A DNA stretch of 62,500 nucleotides from Prorocentrum cordatum (lineage: Eukaryota > Sar > Dinophyceae > Prorocentrales > Prorocentraceae), in assembly GCA_963575745.1 (NCBI GenBank), contig CAUYUJ010014628.1:77501-140000 (forward strand), in the 5' to 3' direction. A model generated the notes under the pieces. That model did no database searches and had not been told where the DNA came from. It worked only from the letters and a program-made list of their open reading frames with translations. The position numbers were made by a program, and so were the translations under genes. Shown here piece after piece: positions 1 through 9,829 of this stretch (position 1 is the first letter of the stretch; each line of letters starts with the position of its first letter).

Positions 1-556
1 CATCGCTCCCCTCCTCCTCTTCCTCCTCCTCCTCCTTCTCCTCCCAACCAACGTTAATCAGAAGTTGAGTGAGATCGGGTTCAATCCAATTCATCCTCCT
101 TCTGCTCGCCTTCCTCCTCGTCCTCCTCCTACCAATTTTCCATCATTCTCATTCCTCCTTGCCCTCCTCCTCCTCCTCCTCCTCCTCTTCCTCTTCCTCC
201 TCCCGCCTCAGCCTTCTCTGCCCTTCCTCGCTTGACAGGTCTGCGAATCGCTCCTGGTCCTGCTCGGGCTGATCCCAAACTTCGGTTGACGGCATCCCCG
301 GCTCTTTGTTCTACGTTCTGCGCCTCGCTTTCCTGATCAAAGCGACTTGCCTGGGCATCGTTGCTGGATGGGCTGGTGGGGATTTGCGACGCGTCTATAA
401 TTGCAGTACTTTTGCAGGGGGTGGGAGTGCTCAAGTGGCGGTCGGCGGTCGGACAATCACGAAGCAAAATTCGTACTTTTGCTTTGACGGTGCAAGCCGG
501 TGCCAGTGGGGTTCACACTTGGGAGAGACGATTTTCCTGAACAAGAGTCCTTGCTC
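1..556. other. Intergenic, TCC-rich left edge
   Basis: The stretch holds several short pyrimidine (TCC)n runs (about 10-50 and 160-210) and then unstructured sequence. The serine- or glycine-rich frames across it come from the triplet repeat. I see no gene here. Confidence 0.5.
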
Positions 557-1573
557 TCACTGCACGACAAGCTCTTGCTTGTCATGCGTGCGAACATGGG
601 ACTCACGATCTCCTTCGACGATATACCCATCTCCATTCGCTAGTGCGATCACCACGCCGCCGCAATCATGTCTGTGATGTTGCTCTTGCTGCCATGTGGG
701 ATTTGCAAACTCACCGTCGGCATGAGGGAAAATACTCTTACCTCCAATGAGGTTGAGCCCCGCCAACATAGACGGGTCACTCCAATCGGCAGAGATGGTG
801 GCGTTGACACGTCGATCGTCCCAGTCTTTCCAAAACGCTGTACGGATGCTTCTTCCCACCACGATGGACCCACCACTTGCGCCCAAGTAGAGCGCTCCAT
901 TGCTCACCGCCTCACGCACAAACTTATCTCCTCCTGAACGTCGAAGATGATACTGCAGACCGTACGTGTTGCCATTCGGAATCCAAATGACGTCGGGATG
1001 TCCTACCGCATGCCGCAACTGTTCGCCAGAAACGCTTTCGATATCGACAGAGCGTACTTCTCCAACACCAAATTCCCGCTTGAACTCCCCGATCTGTTCT
1101 TCGAAATACGAAGGATCCCGCAAGCGTCCAAGCCAATCGCGAGTGGGCACGTACCAGACAGATACTTCAGCAGGATGCGGACCTAGTAACCTGCGAAACT
1201 CCTCCTTCAGTTCTTTTGACGACAGCCCATTGCTAGTTAACACCAGTCGACAGCGAGATGCACGAGCCCCTGTTCCATCCACTGAGCATGCAACTGGCTT
1301 CCTCCCCCGCTGTCTCTGGTGTCGGCAACGGCTGCAGACAACTGCCAAAATGCCACCACCAACGCCAATAACGACGACAGCTCCGGACAGCAGCATGAAG
1401 CGAGGAGGCGGCGGGTAGCCGGCGGCGACTGCTATAATGCAGAGCCCGTGGAGGCACGCTGGGCCTGGCAACTGATACCTCATCTGCCTCCCGAGCCATC
1501 TTGTACCAGAACGGATGCGGATAGGCAGGTTAGTTAGTGACTGTGACGGGAAGACCTCGTCGATGACAAACAA
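557..1573 (-). CDS. S51 family (peptidase E-like) serine peptidase with N-terminal membrane segment
   Basis: A single open frame of 338 codons ends at TGA (557-559). Residues about 108-338 resemble peptidase family S51 (aspartyl dipeptidase / peptidase E). The hydrophobic strand start 'RLVLTSNGLSS' is followed by 'WYVPT', then 'IWIPNGNTYGL' (the family's GGNT-like element, residues 197-206). The nucleophile elbow is GASGGS (231-236; Ser233 by alignment with the family G-x-S-x-G motif), and 'FPHADGEF' carries the likely catalytic His284. Aspartates at 250-253 are candidates for the third residue. Bacterial enzymes are about 230 residues long, so the first 100 residues are extra. Residues about 58-81 form one hydrophobic segment followed by Cys/Arg-rich residues, suggesting a membrane anchor. 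The start is uncertain: Met31 and Met60 are alternatives, Met60 beginning at the membrane segment. It has no intron, as in many dinoflagellate retrogenes, but no leader relic is visible upstream. Family S51 enzymes hydrolyse Asp-X dipeptides or related substrates; the substrate here is unknown. Confidence 0.78.
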   Translation of the reverse strand: MFVIDEVFPSQSLTNLPIRIRSGTRWLGRQMRYQLPGPACLHGLCIIAVAAGYPPPPRFMLLSGAVVVIGVGGGILAVVCSRCRHQRQRGRKPVACSVDGTGARASRCRLVLTSNGLSSKELKEEFRRLLGPHPAEVSVWYVPTRDWLGRLRDPSYFEEQIGEFKREFGVGEVRSVDIESVSGEQLRHAVGHPDVIWIPNGNTYGLQYHLRRSGGDKFVREAVSNGALYLGASGGSIVVGRSIRTAFWKDWDDRRVNATISADWSDPSMLAGLNLIGGKSIFPHADGEFANPTWQQEQHHRHDCGGVVIALANGDGYIVEGDRESHVRTHDKQELVVQ

Positions 1574-1664
1574 ACGTCTGGCCGGTCCGCAGGCCAGCGA
1601 TCGGGAATTGGGGGGATCTGGGAACTGGTGGAGGCTGAACTTCGTTGTGTAAGTCAGAGTTCCT

Positions 1665-2235
1665 CTTCCTCCTTCTCCTCCTTCTCCAAGTTCTCCTCCT
1701 GCTCCTCCTGCTCCTTCTCCTCCCCCTCCTCCTCCTCCTCCTCCTCCTCCTCCTCCTCCTCCTCCTCCTCCTCCTCCCTCTCGTCACTTCGACCCTCCTT
1801 CTCATCCTCGAAGTTATGTGTTTTGGTTGTTGTTTGATGCTGTTGTCTACGTCTCGTCTTCAGCATGTGGTGCCCTCAAGGCGAGCACCAGACCGTCATC
1901 GCATCCGCTCGGGTATCTGCCTGCCCAAACCGACGCGACGCGTGCCCCCTGACGCAAGCGAGACATGCCTCCCCCCTTAACCGCGTGGCCGCTCGCACCG
2001 CCTCCTGCTCCTGCTCCTGCTCCTGCTCCTCCTCCTCCTCCTCCCTCCTCCTCCTCCTCCCCCCCCCTTCCTCCTCCTCACCCTTCTCCTCCTCCTCCTC
2101 CACCTCCTCCTCCTCTTCTCCCCCATGATCTCTTCTCTCCCCCTCCTGCCCCTCTCCCTCCTCCTCCCCCTCCTCCTCCCCTCCTCCTCGTCTATTATCT
2201 CCTCCCCTCGCGCTCTCTTCCCCCGCTTCCTCCTC
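1665..2235. repeat. (TCC)n / (GGA)n polypyrimidine tracts
   Basis: Two long TCC runs (about 1665-1800 and 2005-2235) are separated by 200 bp of unremarkable sequence. They lie just upstream of the S51 gene in its transcriptional direction. All long frames across them (poly-Ser, poly-Leu, poly-Glu, poly-Arg) are products of the triplet. Confidence 0.9.
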
Positions 2236-3394
2236 GTACTCTGTGATCCCGCCTTTCTACTCGCCCATCTCAGTTTCCTCCTCCTCACCATCTACAAAGA
2301 ATTCGCTGCACTCTGCGCGCTGCTACGGCGGACCAGCAATCCTTGGCCGATCGCCTGTCGCGTTGCTTGGCGACCCCTCTTAGACAGGACTGTGCAAACA
2401 AATCCTGCAACAACAAACGACAGGAGTCAGAGGATGACGGTACAGCGGACAACCAACACAAATAAGAAGATAACGCGGAGAGTAAAAGAGGATATATAGA
2501 GAGAGGAAGAGAGGGAGAGAGAGAGAGAGCAAACAACACATGGATTCATGATGGTAATGATGATGATGGCGAGGATGAGGAACGAATCGGAATATGAGTA
2601 GGAAACTGAAGAACACGACAAAGACACCGGCTGCCACCCTTGCCTCAGAGATCCGGTTTCTCGATTTTCCCTAAACAGCTTGTCTCACACGCCTTTGGCA
2701 CCACTGAACAACCAATGGGTGCATTGTCAAATCTGGAATGGGCCAAGCGACGTTGCCTCTCCTTGCCTCTCGTTTCCTCCAGTGGCCTTCGCTTGCCGAT
2801 CTCAGCGGTCTTTTCGGGAAGCTGCGCAGCTGCCCCCCTCCTCTTCCTGCTCCTTCTGCTCCCTCCCTCCTGCGCCTTCTCTCGTCTCCCCCTCCTTTTC
2901 GTTATTCTTATTCCCCTCCTCCTCCTCACACTCTACGACGAATTCGCTGCATGTTGGGCGCTGTTACGGCGGGCTGGCAATCGTTCGCCGACCGCCCGTC
3001 GCGCTGCTTGGTGACCCCTCTTGAGTGGGACTGCGAGGAGGAGTGGGAAGATGACGAGGAGTTTGACAATCAACAGGAGGAGGCGAGGGCAGAGAGCAGG
3101 AGGAACAGGATGAGAGAGATAGAGAGAAACAAAGAAAGAGAGAGGGAGGGAGAGAAAACGATATTGAAGCGGATGGGTGATGGTGACGATGATGATGATG
3201 GTAATGCAGATGACATTGATGAGAGTGATGCTGATCATGCATGTTGCTGTTGACGAAGATGAAGATGAAGACGAGGATGCGGAGGCATGAGGTTGAGAAG
3301 GAGCAAGGTGAGGAATACATCAAGGAATCATCTCTGGACCAAGCACCCCCCCCCCGCACCGGGTGCCACACTGGCTGCCCTTCTCGTGCTTCCC
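2236..3394. other. Unassigned intergenic DNA with a degenerate duplication
   Basis: Two related segments are visible: one around 2280-2375 and one around 2930-3015. Both contain 'GAATTCGCTGCA', a run of 'CGCTGTTACGGCGG' type, and 'CGCGCTGCTTGG' or a variant. They are old copies of one sequence about 650 bp apart. GA-rich and GATGAT runs (2500-2590, 3100-3290) lie between and after them. No recognisable gene. Confidence 0.4.
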
Positions 3395-3539
3395 TTAGGT
3401 CGGGCATGTCCCCCTACCGGCGGATTTTGGACGACAAATAAAGCATTCCCCACACATATTTACAACATGCCCACAAATAATCAATAAATCGTCTTCAGAC
3501 TTTGAATATTCCCCCTGTAGAAGGACAGGCCCGACTTAA
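3395..3539. mobile_element. MITE family B, copy 1 (hAT-like, 8-bp target duplication)
   Basis: A 145-bp element with terminal inverted repeats: the 5' end TTAGGTCGGGC continues with ATGTCC, and the 3' end is the inverse (GGACAGGCCCGACTTAA). It is flanked on both sides by the perfect 8-bp direct repeat TGCTTCCC (3387-3394 and 3540-3547). The interior is AT-rich with no coding capacity. An 8-bp duplication is typical of the hAT superfamily, so I class it as a non-autonomous hAT-like element by inference. Related copies are at 4668, 6702, 38182 and, partial, 38752. Confidence 0.85.
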
Positions 3540-4667
3540 TGCTTCCCATCTCTTGCCCTGGCCGCCTTCACCCTCCTCCACCTAGCGGCTTCGCGCCCTC
3601 GCCCGCCCGCCCGCTTCTCCTGCACATGCTTCCCGCCCGGCCCGCGCCGGTGCCTTGCTCTTTCTTGCTGTCCCTCTTCCTCCCTCCTCCTCCCGCTTCT
3701 CCTCCTCCTCCTCCTCATCCTACTTCTTCTCCTCCTCCTCCTCCTCCTTCTTCTCCTCCTCCTCATCATCCCCCTCCTCCTGATCATGATCTTCCTCACT
3801 CGCTCTCACTCACTCTCATAGCGGACTTGGTCGCAGACCTGAAGCCATCCTTTGTCCTCCTCCTCTTCCCTCTCCTTCCTTCCTTCCTTCTCTTCCTCCT
3901 CCTCCTCCTCCTGATCCTCCACCTGCTTCTTGTCGTCCTCTCCTCTCCCTCCTCCCCTCCTCTTCCTCTTTTCCCCGCCCATTCCTTCTCATTCCGTTCT
4001 TCCTCCTCCTCCTTCTCCTCCCTCCTCCCCTCCGTCCCCCTGCTCCCCCCTTTTCCTCCTCCTCCTCCTCCTCCTCCTCACCCTCCTCCTCTCCTCTATC
4101 TCCCTCCTCCTCTCCTCTATCTCCCTCCTCCTCTCCTCTATCTCCCTCCCTCTCCCCTTCTTCATTGCCTCGCCCACCTCCCCCCTCCCGCCTCCTCCCT
4201 CACCAGCGCTGGCGATCCCAGCGTAGGGCCTCCGACGGCCTGTATATGATGGCGTTGACCTCAGAGCCAGCAACATCGGGATGGTGTCACTCGACGTCCC
4301 TCTCGCCACCGCGAGCGGACACATTTTCACTGCTTCCATATCGGCGGTGGACAAACCTACCTTTAATAAACCTCCCCTTCATGAAAACGGCCTGGGACCG
4401 AAACCGACGGACCTGGACCCGCAAAAATGACGGCCGCGACGCCCTCTCGCGAACCGAGAACGGCCAATTCGCCAATCGACGTGTCAGGGCAGGAGGTCGA
4501 TCAACCTCCGATCATAACTGGAAAACGAGCGGCTCCCGAATTTTCCCCTCGAGGGGTGCCCTGTCTGAGCCGCGCGGCTGCTGGAATGGCTTTCTCCTGG
4601 TACCCAGGGGAGCTTGTCGTGGGCTCGGCCTCGCTCGTAGCCAGTGGGGTAAGAAGGGGAACTATGC
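3540..4667. repeat. TCC-rich intergenic tract between two family B elements
   Basis: Positions 3680-3780 and 3850-4160 are almost pure TCC/TTC pyrimidine runs. A 24-bp unit, close to CTCCTCTCCTCTATCTCCCT, is tandemly repeated three times at 4088-4150. The remaining 500 bp show nothing I can assign. Confidence 0.75.
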
Positions 4668-4830
4668 TTAGGTCGGGCCTGCCCCCCATACAGGTGAAAC
4701 TTGGGCGAAAAACTGTAAATACTCAGCAAATATTCCCAGAATGGTCAAACATAGTTAACAAACATCGTCCCCTGACTATTCTTTGACTATCTTGGAATAT
4801 TCTTCCTGTAGAGGGACAGGCCCGACTTAC
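4668..4830. mobile_element. MITE family B, copy 2 (8-bp target duplication)
   Basis: A 163-bp element with the same ends as copy 1 (TTAGGTCGGGC at the left, GCCCGACTTAC at the right). It is flanked by the perfect 8-bp repeat AACTATGC (4660-4667 and 4831-4838). Two copies with two different intact duplications show that this is a transposed unit and not a segmental duplication. Confidence 0.85.
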
Positions 4831-5174
4831 AACTATGCGGGAAGCAGGGCGAGCAGGAGGAGCAAGAGCAGGGAGAGTGGAGACGGGCAATGCTGGCGTG
4901 GGCGGTGAGGAAAATAAGCAACAGCAGTCAGGAAGTGGAGTGATGATGACGATGCTGACAGGACGAGGGTGCGACGGGAGGATGACAAGAAGCAGGAGGA
5001 GGTGGAGGCCCTCTGGAGGGGGAGCAAGGACGGCACTACCTGGAAGGACAGGGGAGCTCCTGCACAGAGACCCGCCCAGACTATTGGCGGAGGGGGGTCG
5101 ACGGCGAAGAGCCGCCACGTCCGCCGCCGGAGGGAGCAGCCCCCGCCCTCGTCGACCCTGGAGCCCGCATGACT

Positions 5175-5306
5175 GGCCATCGCTCGGACGTCCATTCCCT
5201 GTGCTGGTTTCGGCTTCGTGCGCGTTTTTGTTTTCTCGCCAGATGATCGAAGATGCTCCTCGATGGCCCTCGCCGAAGGAAACATGCACACGTCCGAGCG
5301 ATGCCA
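5175..5306. mobile_element. MITE family A, copy 1
   Basis: A 132-bp unit bounded by inverted ends: ATCGCTCGGACGT (5179-5191) and its complement ACGTCCGAGCGAT (5290-5302). The second copy is at 25031-25167. The interior shares 'GATGCTCCTCGATGGCCCTC' with that copy. It has no coding capacity, and I could not identify a target duplication. Confidence 0.75.
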
Positions 5307-5351
5307 AGATGAGGGGGAACGATACGGGGGGGGGGGCGGCTCAGGCGAGGA

Positions 5352-5495
5352 AACGTCGACCAAGAGTCGGCGATACATCGCCGATCAGTCGGCGGTAGGC
5401 ACCGCCCCGGAGAAGCAGCGAACACGCCACGTCCGGGGCGGGGTTGGGCATCAGGCCCCCGTCGGCGATCGTTGAGCGATTGGGGGCCGGTGCGT
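5352..5495. mobile_element. Dispersed repeat family G, copy 1 (palindrome TCGGCGAT)
   Basis: About 140 bp shared with 29874-30015 and 36817-36958. The diagnostic core is TCGGCGATACATCGCCGA, a perfect 8-bp inverted repeat around two bases. A third TCGGCGAT lies about 95 bp further on. The outer parts 'CGTCGACC' and 'GAGTCGAT' are roughly inverse, which suggests terminal inverted repeats. This copy is the most diverged of the three. Confidence 0.6.
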
Positions 5496-5750
5496 CCCCT
5501 CCCGAGTCGATCCCCCCCCTCCTGACGCTGCCCCTGAAAGCCTTCTTTCCCTAGAAAACAAAAAAACACGAACGGGGGAAGCGCCTCCGCCACGCCGACG
5601 AGCGCGGGGGGTACTGGAGGCTACCTGGGCTCCAAACCCCCTTCCTCTCGCGGCGGCGGCGGCGGCGTTGGGCGCAGGAGCCGCGACGGCAGGTGCTGCG
5701 GCGACTTTGCGCCGGGGTGGTCGTCGGCCTTCCGCTGGCTGAGGCAGCCG

Positions 5751-5890
5751 CAAACATAAACTTCTGGCGCTCCGCGCGGTTCTCTTGCACCTGCGCTGGG
5801 CCCCCCCTCCCCGGCGCGCGGAGCGCGGCCGCCGGGGGGAGCCCCGGCGCGGATCCAAGAAGCCCGCGCGGAGCGCCCACAGTTTGCGTG
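5751..5890. mobile_element. MITE family D, copy 1 (GGCGCTCCGCGCGG ends)
   Basis: Inverted ends: CAAACATAAACTTCTGGCGC followed by TCCGCGCGG at the left, and CCGCGCGGAGCGCCCACAG followed by TTTGCGTG at the right. A copy with clearer arms is at 55703-55866, and diverged ones at 34775-34890 and 57170-57275. It abuts family C copy 1 directly at 5891. Frames across it read as 'LWALRA..FLDPR..PP' on the minus strand, which is element sequence and not a gene. Confidence 0.7.
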
Positions 5891-6074
5891 TACTCCAGGT
5901 TTCGTAATAAAGGGAGGGGGGTCTCATTTCGGGGGGGGGGTCTCTTCCAGGCTATCTTGGAGGGCCTGGGGGGTCTGGGGACGATGTTTTGGAGGGCTCT
6001 CCCACAGGGGAGGTCTGAAATGGCTTGTCTTGGAGGGTCCAGACCCCCTCCCATTTATTACGAAATCTGGAGTA
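5891..6074. mobile_element. MITE family C, copy 1 (mariner-like, TA-bounded)
   Basis: A 184-bp element. The left end is TACTCCAGGTTTCGTAATAA and the right end is its inverse (TTATTACGAAATCTGGAGTA), giving inverted repeats of about 30 bp that continue into AGGGAGGGGG. The interior matches the copy at 59527-59705 almost base for base. Both copies begin and end with TA, consistent with a TA target site as in Tc1/mariner elements. Confidence 0.85.
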
Positions 6075-6099
6075 TGGTTTTTTTCTTCTTCGATCCATG

Positions 6100-6410
6100 G
6101 CGGGCGGCCCTCGACCCCTGGGAGCCCGCACGAGCGGAACCCTCGGAGGCGACGGCCGGAGCGAACAACAGTTTGTGTGTGCGTGTGTTTGTTTCTTCTC
6201 CGATCCATGGCGAGGTCCGCTCGCTCCTCCTCCTCCTCCTCCTCCTCCTCTTCCTCCTCCTCCTCCTCTTTTTCCTCCTCCTCCTGATTACTCCTCTTCC
6301 TTCTCCTTCTCCTCCTCCTCCTCCTCCTCCTCCTCCTCCTCCTCCTCGGTGGGCCCTCGACCCCTGGGAGCCCGCACGAGCGGCACCCGCGGAGGCGACG
6401 GCGGAGGGGG
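6100..6410. repeat. Duplicated 55-bp segment around a (TCC)n tract
   Basis: A segment running from CCCTCGACCCCTGGGAGCCC through CGCACGAGCGG and on to GGAGGCGACGGC occurs at 6108-6160 and again at 6354-6405. Between them lies a (TCC)n run (6228-6352). The pattern looks like a repeat unit duplicated around a simple-sequence tract. Confidence 0.6.
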
Positions 6411-6701
6411 CGAGCGGCCCAGAGGGGACGCCTCCGTGTACTCATCCGAGGGGCGCCGACGGAGTCCATGCCTTCGGCGAGGCTCCCCTCCACCTCCATC
6501 TTCCATACCTTCCGACCTCTGCGGAAGGCGCGGAAGGTGACGCATTGAAACTCCTGAACGCCTCAGGAAACGCAAGAAAATTGAGCACTTCACGAAGCGC
6601 ATGATCGTGCAAGGTCAGCACGGAAGGTCTGGAAGAATGAGGGCGAGGGTCCCCGGCGACGGCGTCTGCAGATTCGTGTCGCAACGACGTGGGCGTCTGT
6701 T

Positions 6702-6886
6702 TTAGGTCGGGCCTGTTCCCCTGCAGGCGGATCCTGGGCGAAGGATCCAAAATACTCAAAAAGTACTCCCAACACGTTCTCAAGCATAGTCGAAACATCG
6801 TCTCAAAAATAGTCGAAAGATCGTCCCCAGACAATTTGGTTACTGTTTTCGAATATCCCTCCTGTAGAGGGACAGGCCCGACTTGA
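6702..6886. mobile_element. MITE family B, copy 3
   Basis: About 185 bp with left end TTAGGTCGGGCCTGTTCCCC and right end GAGGGACAGGCCCGACTTGA. No 8-bp duplication is left at its borders. Instead the longer direct repeat GTGTCGCAACGAC(G/T)TGGGCGT flanks it at some distance (6677-6697 and 6905-6925), so the site has been rearranged or the element lies in an older duplication. Confidence 0.75.
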
Positions 6887-7104
6887 GACTACGTCGGCAC
6901 AGTTGTGTCGCAACGACTTGGGCGTTATTTGTTCCATGCCGCGTGGGTCGTTCAGCCTTGAAGACGCTCCGAACGCGCAGGTCCTCCAATGTTCGACGAG
7001 TGGCACCTGGCGTCGTTCAGCCTTGAAGACGCCCGCGGCGCAGAGCCGACGCGGCACGAGCCTGCCTGGCCGCTGCGGAGCAGGCGACTCCTTATCTTTC
7101 GGTG

Positions 7105-7325
7105 ATCTTCTGACCCGGGTCAATCCAGACCCGGGTCAGTCAGGCCCTGCAAAATCCTGCAAGATCCTGCACCCAAACCCGGGTCAATGCGAATGATCCT
7201 GCAAGATCCTGCAGGATCCTGCACCCAAGCCCGGGTCAATGCGACCCTGTCCCTGCAGGATCCTGCAAGATCCGGCGCTCTGGCTGACCCCCGTTTGCAT
7301 TGACCTCCGTCTCAAGGCTCCCGAG
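7105..7325. repeat. Dispersed repeat family I, copy 1 (GACCCGGGTC / GCAGGATCCTGC)
   Basis: The segment holds several copies of the palindrome GACCCGGGTC and of GCAGGATCCTGCA and near variants. It ends with 'CTGACCCCCGT...CTCAAGGCTCC'. Related segments are at 49600-49757 and, more diverged, 60617-60865. The short palindromes could pair with each other. It has no coding capacity. Confidence 0.65.
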
Positions 7326-7329
7326 TCTC

Positions 7330-8195
7330 ACGTGCACGCCGTCCGCCGGGATGCCGACGGCGACTCCCGCTCAAAAAGGGCAAGCACTGCTGTCGGTCTT
7401 CGTCCCCGCTCTTTTGAAGGGGCCCTGGGACACACAAATAAATACAATAATAAAACACATATCCGCATAGTTTCCCATATTTTCTGTGTTTCTGTCTTCC
7501 CCCCAATTCCCATATTCCAATATTTTCCTGGGAGTAGACGATGAATTGTGTCTGTGTGTTTTTTCCCCTCCTGATCTTTCCGTGCCCACGTGGATCGCAC
7601 CAACATGCGACAATTAAGGGGATGGAGAAACGGCCCTACCCTGGGCTACGAGTGCGTGGTCCGAAGACCTCCTGGGACGTCCCAGAGCCTAGGACGCCGC
7701 CGGGACGCCGCACATCAGGCCGGGTGTCCCGTCAGCCCACAGGAGGCTCAGCGCACAGCGCCTCGCAAACCAGGGTAGGGGCGTTTTTTTGGGCGCCCTT
7801 GAAACGGGGCTCTTCGCCGCCATCGCCGCCTCCCAGACACGGCCAGCGAGTGCGTGCACCGCCCGCTCCCGGGCCGTCCGCCCCTGCCGTCGCCTCCGCT
7901 GGCAGGAGGCAACCGGGTCCTGGACCCCGGAGCCAGCTTTTCGTCCGGAGTCGTTTTCCAGCAATCCCGTGGCCCGTGGGGGGGGGGAGCCAGAAACGGG
8001 GGAAGACTTCAGGGCCTGTCTCTCTCAGGACGTCTTTCTTTGAGCGTGCTGCACTTCAGATTCTGGCAAGTCGATCTCCGCGGATTTCCCCCCCCCCCCC
8101 CCCCCCCCCCCTCCAAACGGCGCTGGGTCAACATGGCGTGCAAGTGATTCCTGGCTTCACCGTGAAATCCAGATTTCCTTCCAGGGGAGGGCGAG
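7330..8195. other. Intergenic, no gene recognised
   Basis: Open frames cross the stretch because of its GC-rich composition. None shows a conserved motif. A 24-bp run of C lies at about 8089-8112. Confidence 0.4.
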
Positions 8196-8335
8196 GGGGA
8201 GGAGGCGGAGGAGGAGGAGGACGAGGAGGAGGAGGAGGACGAGGAGGAGGAGGAGGAGGAGGAGGAGGAGGGGGAGGACGAGGAGAAGGAGGAGGAGGAG
8301 GAGGACGAGGAACACGAGGAGAAGGAGGAGGAGGG
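8195..8335. repeat. (GGA)n polypurine tract
   Basis: Almost pure GGA with scattered GGACGA units on the plus strand. It lies immediately 3' of the OTU fragment in the minus-strand direction. Confidence 0.9.
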
Positions 8336-8399
8336 TCTGGCCGCGTCCCGCCCCCTCGGTCGATGCACGGCAACTTGCTGGCGGCGGCCCAAGTCCGGG

Positions 8400-8520
8400 G
8401 AGCGCGTCTGGGGCGCCGACGCCGTGGCACCTCGCCAGTGCCTGCACCTCCACGTGCCCGCCCCAGGTTGTCGGGAGGCGCATCTGGGCGCCTCGCGCCG
8501 CCGCGGGGGCTTCCTGCTTC
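8400..8520 (-). pseudogene. OTU-type cysteine protease fragment (middle part of the domain)
   Basis: The minus strand encodes 'MRLPTTWGGHVEVQALARCHGV'-like sequence (about 8412-8500; written here only in outline). It matches the OTU-fold segment in which T-W-G-G-H leads into a helix 'VEVQALA'. OTU proteins remove ubiquitin; the catalytic Asp and Cys lie in an earlier segment and the His in a later one, and neither is seen next to it. Directly upstream on the minus strand is a 430-bp (TCC)n tract (8540-8970), so the fragment would be an exon or a stranded piece. The complementary N-terminal OTU segment occurs at 50225-50365, also next to a GGA tract and in the same orientation. Two separate decayed or multi-exon copies are more likely than one 42-kb gene. 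Confidence 0.5.
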
Positions 8521-8539
8521 TGCTCCTTCTGCTGCTGCA

Positions 8540-8768
8540 ACTGCTCCTCCTGCTCCTGCTCCTGCTGCTCCTGCTGCTCCTGCTCCTCCCTCCTCTCCTC
8601 CTCGTCCTCCTCCTCTTCCTCCTCCTCCTCGTCTTCCTGCTCCTCGTCTTCCTCCTCCTCGTCCTCCTCCTCCTCCTCCTCCTCCTCCTCCTTGTCCTCC
8701 TCCGCCTCCTCCTGCTCGTCCACCTCCTCTTCCTCCTCCTCCTCCGCCTCCTCTTCCTCCTCCTCCGC

Positions 8769-8799
<31 letters not shown>

Positions 8800-8970
8800 T
8801 CCTCCTCCTTATCCTCCTCCCTCTCTTCATCTTCCTCCACCTCCTTGTCCTCCTCCTGTTTCTCTTCCTCGTCCGCGTCCTCGTGCGTGTCCCCGTCCTC
8901 GTCCTCGTCCCCGCCCTCGTCCCCGTCCACTTCCTCCTCCTTCTCCTCCCCCCCCTCCTCCTCCTCCTCC
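8540..8970. repeat. Long (TCC)n / (GGA)n tract
   Basis: About 430 bp of TCC with interspersed TCG, TGC and TTC. The minus strand reads as an uninterrupted Glu-rich frame of about 140 residues. I treat that as a by-product of the triplet repeat, although an acidic protein cannot be formally excluded. Confidence 0.85.
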
Positions 8971-9330
8971 GGCGCTACCGCCTGAGGCGCGCCCGACGTC
9001 CACGTCGACGCTTCTTCAAAAAGGGAGACCCCGGCGAGGCGACCGCCCCCTGTCCCCGAGGAGTCCCCGCCCTCTTCGGGGCCGCCGCTCATGGATAGGC
9101 TCACCTGTCGATCAGGTCTTCCAAAGGTGGCCTGAATCTAGCCCGAAGAGTCTGATGCTCTTCCAAGTGCCTGAACGAGTGAGGGTGACAGTGGCTGCTC
9201 TTCCTCCTTGAGGTGCAGCTGTTCTCTCACATGACTTAGTGCCGCCCCCTGGGTCTTCGCAGCTCCTTCCGCAACGACTCACGGGCTGACGGCTGGGTCA
9301 GGCTGCTGATGGCCTTTTGGGGTGGCTGTG

Positions 9331-9800
9331 CTTGAAAACCGAACGTGTCCTAGCGAGGCCTCCATGCGCCGACTTCGAGTGCGGTTCGCGGCTGCCCACC
9401 TCGTCCCGCATGGCTAGGGGTCACTGTGCCCTCAGCGGGGGCGAACCCGAGGCCTGCTTCACTCTGGGTCTCAGCAGGGCCAGAACGACTGGCGACGCGA
9501 CGACTGGATCGCCTTGCTGCTGGCCCAATGCGGCTGCGCCCAGTGCAGCGCCTCCTGTCCCCGAGCTTGAAAAACACGCAGTTCCTAGCGAGGCCTCCAT
9601 GCGCCGACTTCGAGTGGGGAGCTTTGCAACCCCACCTCGTCCCGCATGGCTAGGGGTCCCACTGCCCTCGGCGGGGGCGAACCCCAGGCCTGCCACGCTC
9701 TGGGCCTCAGCAGCTTCTTCCATCGCGACGACAGGCTGGGCGACTGGATCTGGTCGCTGATGGGCCACCCTGGGGGATTAAAGGCCCTCCATCACACAAA
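9331..9800. repeat. Tandem duplication, about 235-bp unit
   Basis: Two head-to-tail units start at 9331 and 9566 with 'CTTGAAAA', then 'CCTAGCGAGGCCTCCATGCG', 'CCGACTTCGAGTG', 'CACCTCGTCCCGCATGGCTA' and 'GGGGCGAACCC'. Similarity is high over the whole unit. It lies at the 3' side of the LINE relic and could be part of an old element tail. Confidence 0.8.
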
Positions 9801-9829
9801 GAAGAAACGAGCAATATCCCCCTCCTTCT

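Noticed and set aside
8157-9104. 315-codon Glu-rich minus-strand frame
   Set aside because: Most of it is the (GGA)n tract. Only the OTU-like segment at 8400-8520 has a recognisable pattern.
7541-9211. 556-codon plus-strand frame rich in Gly, Pro and Arg
   Set aside because: It crosses GGA and TCC tracts and the complement of the OTU fragment. No domain pattern, and composition follows the repeats.
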